From positions 11,627,730 through 11,691,729 of the forward strand of contig JANAVB010023996.1 in the NCBI GenBank assembly GCA_029216955.1: a stretch of 64,000 nt of DNA, read 5' to 3'. Shown here piece after piece: positions 26,032 to 38,493 of the stretch (positions are counted from its first letter, which is position 1; each line of letters begins with the position of its first letter). The notes below the pieces were generated by a model that was not told the origin of the DNA, made no database searches, and saw only the letters and a list, made by a program, of their open reading frames with translations. The DNA is from Iris pallida (taxonomy: Eukaryota; Streptophyta; Magnoliopsida; Asparagales; Iridaceae). The position numbers and the translations under genes were made by a program.

Positions 26032-27020
26032 GGATCTTAGGATCTGCTGTGAGGAATGGTGGCGAGGGAAGCCGAGTAGGTCAACGTTGGTGGGGGTTTT
26101 TCTTTGGGTGGTCGAGATCTCAGCGGAGGAGCACAGGTGGCTGGTGTTCAACGCAGTCCCGGTGGCGGCTTAGATAATGACAGAGGTGGTAGTGAAGGTA
26201 TGGCAGGTAGCCGCGAGAGTTGGTTATTGTATGTGGCCGGGGCATGGAGGAGATGTTGGCTGCGGTTGCTCCGGGAGGTGGAAGTCAGTCGGAGATAGAA
26301 TTAGGATTTCGCTTTGGTTTCTGTGGCTGTGTCATGGTTGGATTGTCTCCTGCATGACACATGGATTTGGATCGGGATTGTGTCCGTTGTGTCCGACACG
26401 ACAAGATGTAACTGTAATAATGATAGTGGAAAGGAAATATGGACATGAAAATGGTGCACGTGATGGTGATAGTTGATTTTGGCTAATTGGCTAGGTAATG
26501 ACATTGAAGAAATCTTGTGGAGAAAAATAAAGGGAAGTCTCCCCTTTGTATAAGAGATGGAGAATTCCTAAATATGTAGGATTAAGATTGTAAATAAATC
26601 TGTCTAAGGTTTAAATCAAATAAGTATCGAATTCAATAAATTCTAGATGAATCAAAATCAATCTATAATGTTTTAAAAATAATACTAGATATTATTAATA
26701 ATATTTGAAAGACATTTAACCAAATCAAAATTTAATACTTTGTAACAATAAGACTTCAAAAATAAGACTTTAATGTAATACTCAAGATGATCAAATAATA
26801 TATAAAACATACTTTGTAAATCGTAATAATAAATGATAATATTATCAAATAATTCTAGAATTATATTTTATAGATATAAGATCTTATTTAAAACAAGCTA
26901 CAAAAAATTTTGTCATTCAAAAAATATATATAATTACTTTTTCAAGCATAATATATTTTCAAGAACAAAATATGTACAAAATAAATTAAAAATTAATATT
27001 CTTAGCAAATATGGGTTGCA
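26032..27020 (-). repeat. Element M left LTR, piece 3, with its 5' end (minus strand)
   Basis: The first 360 bp align with 30782-31138 of the right LTR; the remaining AT-rich part is missing there. On the minus strand the LTR starts TGCAACCCAT at 27020, preceded by GGGTAGATA. No gene seen. Confidence 0.8.
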
Positions 27021-28575
27021 TATCTACCCAGCTTAGAAAAATTTCGTCATCGAAATTTCAAAGGATACGAATAGGTACGACTAAGAATGTAATCAAGAAA
27101 ATGATACGATTGATCAAAATTGGTCCGTGAGTAGAATCAAAATCTAGGAAAAGATTGCGAATTGGCACGATCGAAATATAATAAAAAATAGTCTAGGCGT
27201 GATCAATTTTTTTTAGAATGATTAATTCGAAATCATTTCGGCACGATCCGCTACTTAACACGATCATAGATTCAAAATCCAAGTATTACTATGAATCTAG
27301 TGGAACAGTATCAAAATGTAGTAATTGGTTCTAAATGATTACTAGGAAGAAACTAAATGACGATTCTTGAATAGGAAAGATAATAAAGAAATGAATAACT
27401 ACCAGTTTATTGAGAAGAGGGTAATTATAAATAAGGCACCAAATCAACTCTAAAGTGAGAATATAGGGTTTGTGGATCATGAAAAATAATATTCATATGC
27501 CAATAAAAGATATAGCCTCTATGGTATTTGAAAACCGTATACATATCTGAAGTCGTTTTACCGAGAATCTATGCCTCGCCAGTGTACATGTTGCTGTAGT
27601 AAACTTTTGGTTTCATGACTCACATATGATATGGTATTAGATATTCTATTAACTTTATCCAATATTGATATAACAACTCGAATATCAAAATTGGACAACT
27701 AAGACATGGTTTTAATAATATTTGATAACCTACGCTTACCTGAAATGACTTCAACTTAGGGGTCATGCCTCGCCAGTGAGCTGCTGGCTACAGTAAACCC
27801 GCAGTATTGATAATTTGGACAAATGGCTGCAGTGCGCATATGCTTTGCCATTGTAGGCTATCAGATATTCTTCCACCTATATCCATAAGAATTTTTAAAT
27901 GAGCTTCTAGAAATTCAACAAGTTGTTCATGATAGAAAGATGTAAGTATTTGTCGTTGAAGTAAAAGTATCAATTTTGATAATAAAGCATTCAAAAAATG
28001 AACGAAGACGACATGGAATTAATATATGGATAATTGAATCATGTTAGGCTCAAAACTCAATAGATGGAAATAGAATATTGACTCATAGGAAAATAATTAT
28101 CTATGGCCAATGAGAAACAAATAAGCAATACAACCTGTCGATATGATGATAACGTTTAAATAGGGTAGAAAATAAAATTGCACAAATGATTAAGATTATG
28201 AATTGAATCCTAGGAAGTCCTAATTTACCAGGCGAACAATCTACCCACCTTTGACCCTACCATATTGTCAAAACACAATAGTACATCTTTCTAGAAAAAT
28301 TCCTCAAGTTATCTAATAGGGTTTAGAATTCAATAAATCTCTACCTAAATCATATGGCCTATATAGCAACCTTAATTACCCAAACAGTCAAATTAAATAA
28401 GTGCTTTCCTATTGTATACCTAGTCCTAGTTGTTCTACTAAAAATTAATTCAATCCTAATTGTGTATGAGAATTTTCTAGTCGTATAATCATAGCAGTCT
28501 GACTAATATAGGTACAATCACGAGTTCGTAAGCTTGTGCAAAAACTGACCTGCATGCATGGGCTACCAAAAATCT
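27021..28575 (-). other. Interior of Element M (no pol detected), with purine tract and primer-site-like sequence
   Basis: On the minus strand: TGGTAGCCCATGCATGCAGG (28568-28549) stands 7 nt after the LTR end, then a leader with 'GCTCACTGGCGAGG'-like segments as in Element 1, and at the end TTTCGATGACGAAATTT and GCTGGGTAGATA (about 27057-27021), the purine-tract block. Small open frames (for example 27788-27994 minus) match nothing I recognise. The short interior suggests a non-autonomous element. Confidence 0.65.
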
Positions 28576-31138
28576 TATCATGATCCACACCTACTTATTG
28601 GGATACTAGTACATAGCCAAGTCCAGCCTATGATGCAGCATCGGTGGTAGTACGCTATCTGGGTCTCAATGTTAATCCAAATACAACATAATTATATCTA
28701 ATTGCTCATTCATAATAATTATTCAAACTATAAATCCAATAGTACATCAAAATGATATTTAAAAGAACCAACTAAATATTTTAAAAAAAATACTATCTAA
28801 TCTATCTACAATCTAAGGTTGGCCTCCAAGATCTCTGTCTTCCTTTTATGGTCCTTAGCGCAAAAGTAGGAAGCATGCCAAGTCACCTGCAATAATACAG
28901 TTAGGAAAGGAGAAAAGTACATCCCTATTGTAATAATGTAACTTAATACAAGATAAGCTACACAATAGAGATACAGTAGAAAAGGAAACATGTGTATGAA
29001 CTAGAAACAATAAACATGTACAAGAAACAACTAGAAATAGCATGTAAGACAATTACCAATGGAACATGTACAAGTAAAACAGATAGTACATTTTAAATAT
29101 CTTTCGACATGTGAATAACTGGGCTAATATGGCACATCATCTCAATGGCTATTGACATTATAAGGTACGACTAACACGTACGTTAGGTGTATGACTTAGC
29201 TATCCATATTAACATTCATTGGGGTTTGTTCACATACCTACTAGGCATTTTCCCTCCCGACTCACTAAACAATCAATAAACGAGCAATGATACAACAAGT
29301 CCTATCGTTTCACAATCGTGTCTCAACAAGATATGAATAAAAACATAATGGTGAATAACATTATAATGTACTAAGAACATAAAGCAAAAATGTACTTACC
29401 TCGAGTTAAATTGTAGTTGTCGTATGACTTGGTGATAACGGCACATAATGGTTCAGATTTCATAACTATGCAAGACAGCCACTAACAATGAAACAGACCG
29501 TGCTATTGAGTTCGGGACAGTCCAATTACCCTAGGGTTGATATCTAGAAGTTTGAATCACAATAAATATGAACGTATGACTAGTCACGGTCAAGAATCGA
29601 TCGTCTAAGGAAATTTATTTTACAAAAAGGAAATCCTTAATAAGAAAATATATATAGAAAAATACTTATAATATTTTAAACTATCCTTTTTAGAACTATA
29701 TATATAATTAAATTATATATTTTCTAAATATCAGTATCTTATATTATAAAATAATAATCCCTTTAACAAAATATTTATAAATCAAAACCATATTCTTATT
29801 ATGAAAATCATTAATATGATGGCCAAGCTAAATTCTACATTCACAATATAAATTTAGGAAAATTATAAAAATATATATAGTTTCAAAATAAATAATAATA
29901 ATAATGATAACAGTAATAATAATACCAATACTATTAATTATGTAGCAAAATATTTACTAGCTACATATAAACAAAAGTTTTTACTGAAGTATCTATTAAC
30001 CAAATATTTCACCTATCTCTTAAATAAATATCTAATAATAAAATCAAAATAAAATTAAATATCAATATAATTACTAACTAACATACAAATAAAATCTAAT
30101 TAATTAAAAATATTAATCAAAATATCTAAATATAAACTAAAACTCTTTTCTTTTTTCTTATAAAACAATTAAACCATCCTAGGGCCCGGACCATAACCTA
30201 CTTAGGTATAAACTTAAGCCAACAACCTATTGTTCTCTAGAGAGAGAAAACAGAGAGAAATGGCCGAAGGGGAACATGAGAGAGAGAGAGAGAGAGGGAA
30301 TAGTGTCAAGGAGAGCTCTCACCAGCAGCCGCGGAGACTGGTGACTCACTGGCCAGGAGGTCGCCAGCGGTTATAAAGTTCGGTGCACGAGGATAAGATG
30401 GTCATGACACAGCGGTCTGATAGGATCTGGGCCATACGGAGTAAAGCTCCAACAAGGGGAGGTGCTATGGTTGTGAGCCCCGGTGACGTCTCGAGGCAGA
30501 GGGAGGAGGCTGCAATCACGATCACGGGTGGAGCACCAGTAATGATGCTGCTCCTGGCGTAGTACTCTAGGTCTGGCGATGGTGGTGCTCTCATCGATAC
30601 TGAAGAGTCGCGAGCGGTGCAGCAGCCTTGATACTGGTTGTAGAAAGGAAGTCGACGGCCGATGGGGACTTAGATCTTGGATGCTGGCCCAGATCCAGTG
30701 GAGAGGGTGCTCGGGGATGCGGTGGCACTCGGGTTCGACAGCTAGGGTTCAAGCACCGATGGCTATGGTTTTGGTCGGCACGGGATCTTGGGATCTACGG
30801 TGAGTGATTGTGGCAAGGAAAGCCGAGTGAGTTGATAGTGGTGAGGGTTTTTCTTTAGGTGGTCGGGATCTCAGGGGAGGAGCACGGTGGCTGGTGTTCG
30901 ATGCAGCCACGGTAGCGACTGAGATTGTGATAGAGGTGGTGGTAAAAGTACGGCAGGTGGCAGGAAGGGTTGGTCAGGGGATGTAGCCGGGGCATAGAGG
31001 TGACGTTGGACGTGGTTGCTCCGGGAGGTGGCAGTCAGCTGGGGTTAGAATTAGGATTTTGTTTTGTTTTCTACAATTGTGTCATAGTTGGATTGTGTCC
31101 TGCATGACACATAGATTTTGGATCGCGATTGTGTCTGG
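28576..31138 (-). repeat. Element M right (5') LTR, truncated at its 5' end
   Basis: Minus-strand terminus GGATCATGATA at 28576 corresponds to GTCATGACA of Element 1; the canonical final CA is TA here. Aligns with all three pieces of the left LTR, so it shows the empty sites of the solo LTR (near 29531) and of Element 2 (near 30782). Homology stops near 31138, where copia-like sequence begins. About 620 bp of the LTR start is missing. Confidence 0.85.
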
Positions 31139-32301
31139 TATGTCATGGTTAGATTGTGTCATAACCACATGTACCACACCATACCTCATGTGCACATCTC
31201 AATACAAGCAAGGTATTATATTGAGATATTCATCATTTGGTGTAGTCATTGTTGGACTTTCCTATTCTAAAGGCAAAAATACCAGTAATTTCTCATATAT
31301 CTCAATATATGGAGAGCGTTCCCCACACTGATTGTCTATCATGCATTAGGATAGATGTTGCTTCGACTTGAGTCTTCTCGCATCTTGTACAACAGTATGA
31401 TATAAGAATGGACTAGGTCTTGAATTCTGTACAATAGTACAATTCTTTCCATTCACATAATGACGTCATCTGTGCTTCTGGTTGCATAGTAAGGCCATGT
31501 GTCTGCCTGGTTTCGATGTATATATATTAGGTGTCTACAAGCTTATCCTAAAGAGACGACATGTATCCTTACCATGAATTCTAGGTGAGTTCTTTTAAAG
31601 GGTCATAGTATGAATCGTTGTACTACCATGCGGTTCTATGCCGCTATACATGGCCCAAAGCCGAGGCTACTCCTTATCGTAGTGTCGTACAACTATAGCA
31701 TAAGGTCTCAGCCTCTTTGTAGTGCCATACTACCTAGCATTAAGCCTTGTGCTTCCTTGCGGTGTTATGTCGCTATGACATGACTCGCGTGACTGAATCT
31801 TTACTCTCTCTATGTACCTCTTGGTGGTGTCACACCACTCTAACATGAGGTCACCAATCTCTTTGTAGTGCAGCCTACTACTCTTTATTTTACAATATTA
31901 GGCTACTTGCCTATGTGCGGTGCTGCATCACTGTGACATGGCCCTAAGTCTATGTTTTACCCTCTCGATCGATTTACCTCATGTGACATCACCCCAATGT
32001 AATATATAGTACTATGCTCCTTGGTTGTGCTATGCTACCCGTGCTTTTTGTAAAGCATGCCGGACATTTAAAATGCCCAAGAACTCATTAAGGCGTCTAC
32101 GCCATCCTTCCACGGGACTTATTCTACACAGAGAACAAATAATAGGCAACAGTGGTCCTGGGTCCGTAATCCCTCAATGACTTAAAGGACTACCTTTTTT
32201 CTGATATTCTTACTGTCAATGGTCCTCACTTGAACCAAAAGGTAGATGCCTAGTAGATTTTCTTTGAATTAATGGCATAAAATGTTATGGTAAGGTTGAA
32301 A
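31139..32301 (-). mobile_element. Ty1/copia relic: probable 3' LTR and 3' untranslated part (minus strand)
   Basis: Lies directly downstream, in minus orientation, of the copia RNase H end at 32302-32594. Includes imperfect 60-75 bp repeats (about 31620-32060) containing GTGCCATRC...CATG-like words with GCGGTGTTATGCCGCTATGACATG-type halves. LTR ends and target duplication could not be fixed. No reading frame of interest. Confidence 0.5.
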
Positions 32302-32594
32302 AGACATAATATCCTAATGTCTTCAAGTCCAATTTTGTTGTTGTGTCCTCAACCAGGTAGCGCTTGAGACCTTTAAGGAACAGATCCGCCAGATTCTCGT
32401 GGCTCTGAACTACAATCACGACAATGACTCCTCTTTTGATAATATCATTTACCATCTTGTGCCTCAGTCACACAGTCCTCTGCTTGCCATTAAAGAGATC
32501 ATTTGATGCCATCGCTTCAACCGTCTAGTTGTCATAATATATCGGTACCGTTGGAATATGTGCACCAACCCATGGAAGATCATACATGAGCTCC
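32302..32594 (-). pseudogene. pol (RH): Ty1/copia RNase H, C-terminal fragment
   Basis: Minus-strand translation gives the copia RNase H end: VPIYYDN (catalytic Asp), ASNDLFNGKQRTV, LRHKMVNDII, RGVIVVIVVQSHENLADLFLK, with two in-frame stops (a TAG after YYDN and a TGA before LRHK). The order and wording fit the C-terminal 80-90 residues of Ty1/copia Pol. The upstream part is cut off at 32594 by the LTR of Element 3. Confidence 0.85.
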
Positions 32595-35427
32595 TGATAT
32601 AAACCCCCTAAAATTTTGAGCAATTCTTAGTATTTAATAATACAGTTATCCAATATTTTCCACTTGAATAAACTTGATTTAAATTTAGGAATTTATTTGA
32701 TTTATTTTTGTTGATAAATGAGTATGAGGTAAGAGTTCATTATTAGATATTTAAAAATATTTTCGATTTTATAGTGTTAAAGGAGTTATAATTAGGTTTA
32801 TATAAAAGTATAGATATATAATGATAATAACTGTTAGTTTTTAAAAAAATATATATAACAAAAAAAACCTCCACAGCACTGTTCCTAGGAACAGTGCTGC
32901 TGTGTTCCCGAGCCCATGCGATGTTCGGAAGAGCAAATCCGTGTTCAACCAAGTATTGATCAATCTCGACCAAATCTTTTCCTGTATGATCCTTTCTTGA
33001 TTCTCTACTAATCCAAAATGTGAATGAATCAAAGTCATTAACCTAAACCCGTTAAGAATCAATTTGATTATCGACCAAACATATGTTTTCATCTCGTAGG
33101 TATATATGCTAGCAGTTGAGAATTATTAGAAATTCTCTTGCGAAACCTCACCTCAACCCAAAACTTTGACTCTAGAGCGACGTTAACATCCTCGTACCCA
33201 TGTTCCTCTGGCTACAGCCCGCTGACAGCCGTCACACCACCGTGGAAGCCCGAGGATCCGACCGTAGACAGTGCCACCCTATTTTTCAAACTCCGCCAGG
33301 TACTCAACTTCCCTCCAACTTTTCTCCGAATCTGTTCGATCATTTTTGAATCTACAAATTCGGTGAGATAGTTCTTCGAATCCCTTTGAAGGGATTTGGA
33401 CATGAACCCTTAAATCGACCCAAAACTTAATGCAAAGTTGGGCCAAAAACTGTTAGAAAAACAGAACATAGGGACTGTCGAAACCCCGACTTGGAAGGAA
33501 ATTTCTGACCCACGCACTCAGGATTTTCAAAATCCAACTTCAAACAGTCCAAGACAACTTATACCTGATGAAACCCCTTATGTAGTTCATGATATCATTA
33601 ATTTAATGTAAAGATATTCATGGTTAAAAATTAAAAAAAAATTATTTAAAACTGTGAGAATATTATAAAAACATCATAATATGGCGTGCGCCCCGACAAA
33701 CTGGACGACATATTCGTAACCCATAAGCATCAAAAGGTGCGTATGGATGTTATCGACGTGTTGTAGCTGACGGAACTCGATTTCGTTCCGTGCGCACGAC
33801 GAAATCAGTACGTATCCGTCTAGATACTCCCGTATCGACCTTTTGTAAACTAGGCCATAACTTCGCGTACAGTCGTCAATTCGAGACAAAACATACACCA
33901 ACAGGATCAAATTGATTTTCTGGTCCTGTGTGCCATGTTTGGTCCGATTCTGAGAAGGACGACCGGATCGTATTTTTGGCGGGCCCACGACCCGATCCTA
34001 CGGGCAAAATTGTGCACAGCTCACCGAAATTCGTCTTTGGACATACGGTTGGGTTTGTCTTCTCAAATTGGACCCGTAGACAAATAGTTTGACGACTTTG
34101 GAGACCATAGATACCAGCATACATTTCGATACAAAATGGGTCCAACGACGGACATCGTTTTGATCTAAAATTACAATTTTGCCCCTGTGTCCAGAATTTG
34201 ACTTATGGGTAGTCTATCCTAGCTATTTTCCTTATTCTAGAAATGGTGGTAATGTTTATTTTAGCATCTGATGACGTTTGCGATAATTGACTATCTCTGC
34301 TTCACTATTCTGATGGTTCAAGCTACTAGAACCTGCCCTTTTACACGCAACCTTAGGCAAAAACCTTGCCACCATACTCTGTAATTTATTTATATTTATT
34401 TTTCTCATTTATATTTAGTTATCTTTCTATTTTCCAGTATTATATCACTGTGCGTCCAAGTCACTCTTTGGTGCAAGCGACTGTATTGGTCGTTTTACAG
34501 TTTTTATTATATTTTTGCATTGGCTTAGTTCTAGTGACCACCCATTGATACTGAGGTATTGGTATATCTCATACGACCTTGACACATGATTACCACGTGT
34601 TGTGTGTCACATGTAGGACACGTACACACATAGTCGGCTGGCCACCGATACGTACGAGACGTGCGACGGATAGGAGTAACTACCAATAGAATTGCATTCT
34701 AGTAGACTTGGCAGTTGCTAGAGGTTTTTATGAGTCATGAATATGACCCTGCTAGGCATTGGGTGGGAAGGACGGTTCTTTAATATATAGGTAACGTATG
34801 CTCTTTTCTATTCCTGATCCTGCTGGCCTCTGACATTCGATGAATATTATGCTTTAAGGTCGGTGGTATCCTAGTTGTACCATACCGAGTTTACTGTAGC
34901 CAGGGTGCCCTTGTGTTGAAGGTTTGTTCATAACTGCATTATCACTGTAGAACTGGTAGGCACCTTATTGCATGCATCCCTTTGTTTTCTATTATATGTC
35001 ACAGTTTATATGACATATTCTTCCTGTATCTTGTTATGTCCCTCTGAGGACCTGGTGATCTCTCCAGGTGTGTGCTTTATGACTTTTCGTAGGTGTTCTA
35101 GCCAAGGATGTGATCCTCTCCATTCCTTCGAAGATGATTGCTCCTAGTTCATATTGCCATCTTTATCGATCAATTCCTTGTATATTTTCTCATTTAAATT
35201 AGTTGGTAGTAGATTTGTCTCCGTCCAACTACATGTACAAATGATAAATTTATAGTGATTATATTATTATTTTTATTTCTATGGATGAGATCTAGTTATC
35301 ATGGTTTACTATATTTTACAGCTCATGTATATATACGAGGATTCTATACATTGGAGTATACTTCGTATGTATACAGCTGGCATATCTACGTACTTAGTTA
35401 TAAGTATTTTGGGATTGGGGCATTACA
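32595..35427 (+). repeat. Element 3 LTR (2.83 kb)
   Basis: Starts near TGATATAAACCCCC at 32595 within the copia fragment and ends GGGGCATTACA at 35427, followed after 8 nt by a primer-site-like sequence, so this is the 5' LTR of a plus-strand element. The first 270 bp are AT-rich and end in a TATA-like ATATATAAC (about 32850-32859). A 26-bp palindrome follows at 32874-32899. A variant of the GGCAAG hairpin is at 34356-34370. The start is less certain than the end because no second copy is in the window. Confidence 0.75.
32874..32899. other. 26-bp perfect palindrome just after the TATA-like box of Element 3 LTR
   Basis: Centre TTCCTAGGAA, arms extending through CAGCACTG on the left and CAGTGCTG on the right, no loop. 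Close enough to the expected transcription start to lie in or next to the RNA 5' end. Confidence 0.85.
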
Positions 35428-36170
35428 TGTTTTTGTGGTGGCCCATGTAGGTCGAGTTTATCACTTTTGTTAAGTTACTGTACCGATATGAGCCTGCATA
35501 TAGGATTAGAATCTAGGTATCTCATCCACATGCTTGATATCCTCCTTTGATTCCAATTTCGTACTCTCATCCGACTACCTTGATTCCTTACGGTTGATTC
35601 CTTTCCACTGTAAATAATATCTATTTCCCTTCGTGCTTAATGTAGAGGTTAGAAAGATGACTCATACTCGATATATGTGTCATATTTCTCAGTTACTCTA
35701 TTAGTTGACTTTTATAAGTTGGGTAGTATGCCTCACGGCCTATCATACCGTGTTTTTATAATCCATTAATGAAGTATAACCAGGTGGCACTGAATATATG
35801 CTAGTGTAGGAAGATATGTTTACCTAGATTATAGAGTTTTAGTAGCCCATACTCCATTTGTCAACTACGGCCTGATACAAGAGACAGTAGGACGACTGTA
35901 TAAACAGAAACACTGGACACGACTTACATTCTTGTAAAACTTGAACTACCTAAACTTTTCTTTCATTAATATCTAGTGTACTTATGTTTTTGGAGCTATC
36001 TTTTCTAATGCCACTATTATAGCCTAGTTTTTGCAAGCTTATTCTTTATCGAACTTGTTCAGGACATATGTATACTGGGGATGCCCACTAACATATTGTC
36101 TAATAAGAATTAGTGTATTATGGTCTGATCAACCTTGGTTCACTTGGTTCGCACTTCTTATAATTCTCCT
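35428..36170 (+). pseudogene. Element 3 primer site, leader and decayed gag start
   Basis: TGGTGGCCCATGTAGG at 35436-35451 is the primer-site-like sequence. The following leader resembles that of Element 1 (GAGCCTGCATATAGGATTAG compared with ACAGCCTGCAGTAGGAGTAG). An ATG at 35657 (MTHTRYM) resembles the MTRARCL gag start of Element 1, but the frame closes almost at once. Nothing further is recognisable as gag or pol. Confidence 0.45.
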
Positions 36171-38335
36171 ATATGGATTGAGATGTAGAGATTTTTAGGA
36201 TCTCCTTCCCAAATTCATTGATAATTCCTCTTGAATTAAACCTTCGCCTTTGAATCACATAACCGTATTCAAAACTATGTTCCTCGAACTCTTCAAGGTT
36301 TTTATCTTTCACTGATTTGGAAAAATAAATTCTCGTATTTGGTAGATACGGAGTATCCTCCATTGCCATGATAGTTGTATACAACAGTGTAGCTCCCATC
36401 GACCAGCCATGTGACTACAACCTTGCCTAAAGTTACTCGTTCTTCCCTCGACCCTTAAACTACTATCATGACCTTCTAGTCATTTGAATTTGATAATGAT
36501 TAGAATCGTGCCCTTGGTCGAAACACCAACCAAGGCGACTATATTTTCTCAAGGAACCAATTGTTATGAGTCTCAAATTATTTCTCTTGATTTGCGTAAC
36601 TAGCCAACCCTTACCCGACCCAGCCCATAGCTCAGACTTAAGATGAATAAACAAAGTAAGGACAAGCATTACCATGACTATGATGGATACCCATACTGAG
36701 ATTAGAATCCAACTGGTTTCGTTCAAGTTATGTAAATTTTGTTATTAAGACCTGACTTAACATTAGAACAATGCATTCACTAGCTTAGCTAGTATTCATA
36801 ATATAATACTCTGTCATATTATGTTATGGTAGTTATCAACAGTAATGTTGGAACACTACATTCGAGACGTACCATTAGAACCCTTATGACCATAGTCTGG
36901 CGGGCTTGACATAAATAGAAATTGATGACTTAGCCGTTATAGATCTTTCATATGACGTGCCTTAAAGTTCGTTACCCCATCGATAAGCTCCCGTATACTA
37001 TAGAAGAGTGGATCCTTCTATTCTATCGACTCATGTATCATTTTATGCAAACATTTTCATTTATTAGAAATTGGGGTACGATCCTCGAAAATGATTCATA
37101 ACTACCATATCACGTCATCGATCACATCATAACTTATTATTACCAAAGGTCAAGGTGCGATGTCGTGACTCAAATATTCCTAACCTCATTATTCCTGAAA
37201 CCATGTCCTAGTCTCTAGAGTGAATAGATTGTAAGCTATTCTTACTTTTAGGAATTATGGGATCACCAATTGATTGAGGTAAATTGGTTCTCACTAGGAT
37301 GATAAATTAGTGACTCGTGAAATCCTACTTTCTTTTTAGATCTTTTGGTGTCCCTTACCGTGACTTTGACATTCGGAGTGTAATACTAGTTGTTACCTTC
37401 CAACAATATTCATATACAAGACCTAGACGAGTCCACCTTCAAGTAGACATATCATATCATATCCCTTTCAAACACGTCTGCTTGTACCCTATTTTTATGA
37501 TACGACTTTCAGGTCAAAAATGACTAGCAAAAACCCTCGCCATAATACCGATGTACTTTTCGACTGCAATTAGATATCCAATCTTGACTTAAATCATTTG
37601 GCCCAATATATGGTTGTGATCTACTCGAAGCCCTCTATGCACATGCCACTAGTGTTCTACCTAATAGAGGCCCGTCGTGCTACTTAAACACAAAAGTCAT
37701 AGAAGGTGCATCTTTATGACTTACAGAACCTATTCTACCAACCCGATTGACAATTAGGCGAACCACTTGAGTTAGAACCTATTCTAGGTTACCCTAATCT
37801 GATGGATATGGTCTCGATTGATTTTGTGGATCTTGACCAACCAATATGTATTAAAACCAAAGATTTATTCAATAATAGACTGATGTCCTATCATGGAATC
37901 CATTAAACCCAGTTAAACCCATCCATGCATAACACTATATATGGACTATAAAACCAAACTTATGAAATACGTTCGAACACATATTATGTAGGCTCCATTT
38001 CATGGTCCACTTATTTTTCGTCCATAATTTCCTTAACTGTATTCCGTCGTAATCATGTTATGCGACGAATGGAATACCGTTGTACCAACTTTTCTGGTTA
38101 GGCTTGACAAAGACCACTCCTACCACCTTGATAAAATATGGCCAATACATGAGCTACATTAAATAAGTAATATCTAGGCTTCCTTTAGAGTCCGAGGCTA
38201 CGATCAGAAGAACCTCATCCGTCACCTTGAAATTGACCTTCATAGAAGACCTATTACGATGTTGTCCATGATAACGAACTTTTATAAGTTGGGTAGAACA
38301 CGAACTTAGTCCTTTGGAAACTTTTTGTTGAAACA
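36171..38335. other. Unassigned decayed sequence; its right end is probably the 5' LTR of the Tat relic
   Basis: About 2.2 kb with no supported gene. The last bases (TTTTGTTGAAACA, ending 38335) resemble the LTR end of Element 5 and precede its type of primer site, so part of this stretch should be an old Tat LTR; I could not find its start. Small minus-strand open frames (36169-36399, 36466-36726, 38154-38450) have no convincing family match. Confidence 0.4.
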
Positions 38336-38338
38336 AAA

Positions 38339-38355
38339 AGGCAACTCTGGTGGGG
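38339..38355 (+). other. Tat-type primer binding site of the old Tat relic
   Basis: AGGCAACTCTGGTGGGG matches the Element 5 site TGGCGACTCTGCTGGGG at 14 of the last 16 positions. It stands 3 nt after a CA LTR end and 23 nt before a gag-like ATG. Confidence 0.7.
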
Positions 38356-38378
38356 CATACTTTCTTTACCGGTGAGAA

Positions 38379-38493
38379 AGTGATGACGCAATCCGATTTC
38401 ACAAAGCTTGGTTCAGTTGAAAACATGTTGGTTTGCAACTCGGCCAACAAGCATACAAAATGATGCTATCAGACAAAGAATCTGCTCCGGTTG
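38379..38493 (+). pseudogene. gag: gag of the Tat relic, 5' piece (cut by Element 4)
   Basis: ATG 38379 opens MTQSDFTKLGSVENM, similar to the Element 5 start MVTTQYDTSSIGSTKK (shared TQ, Asp and GS spacing). One in-frame stop follows. The piece ends at the GGTTG target site of Element 4 and continues at 60434. Confidence 0.6.

Noticed and set aside
33674..34145. Minus-strand frames of 104 and 89 residues in the Element 3 LTR
   Set aside because: Overlapping frames inside an LTR without any domain or conserved partner in the window.
38154..38450. Minus-strand frame with FKVTDEVLLIVASDSKGSLD, reminiscent of a Ty3/gypsy integrase C-terminus
   Set aside because: Resemblance is weak, nothing else of integrase flanks it, and the plus strand here has a Tat primer site and gag start with stronger support.
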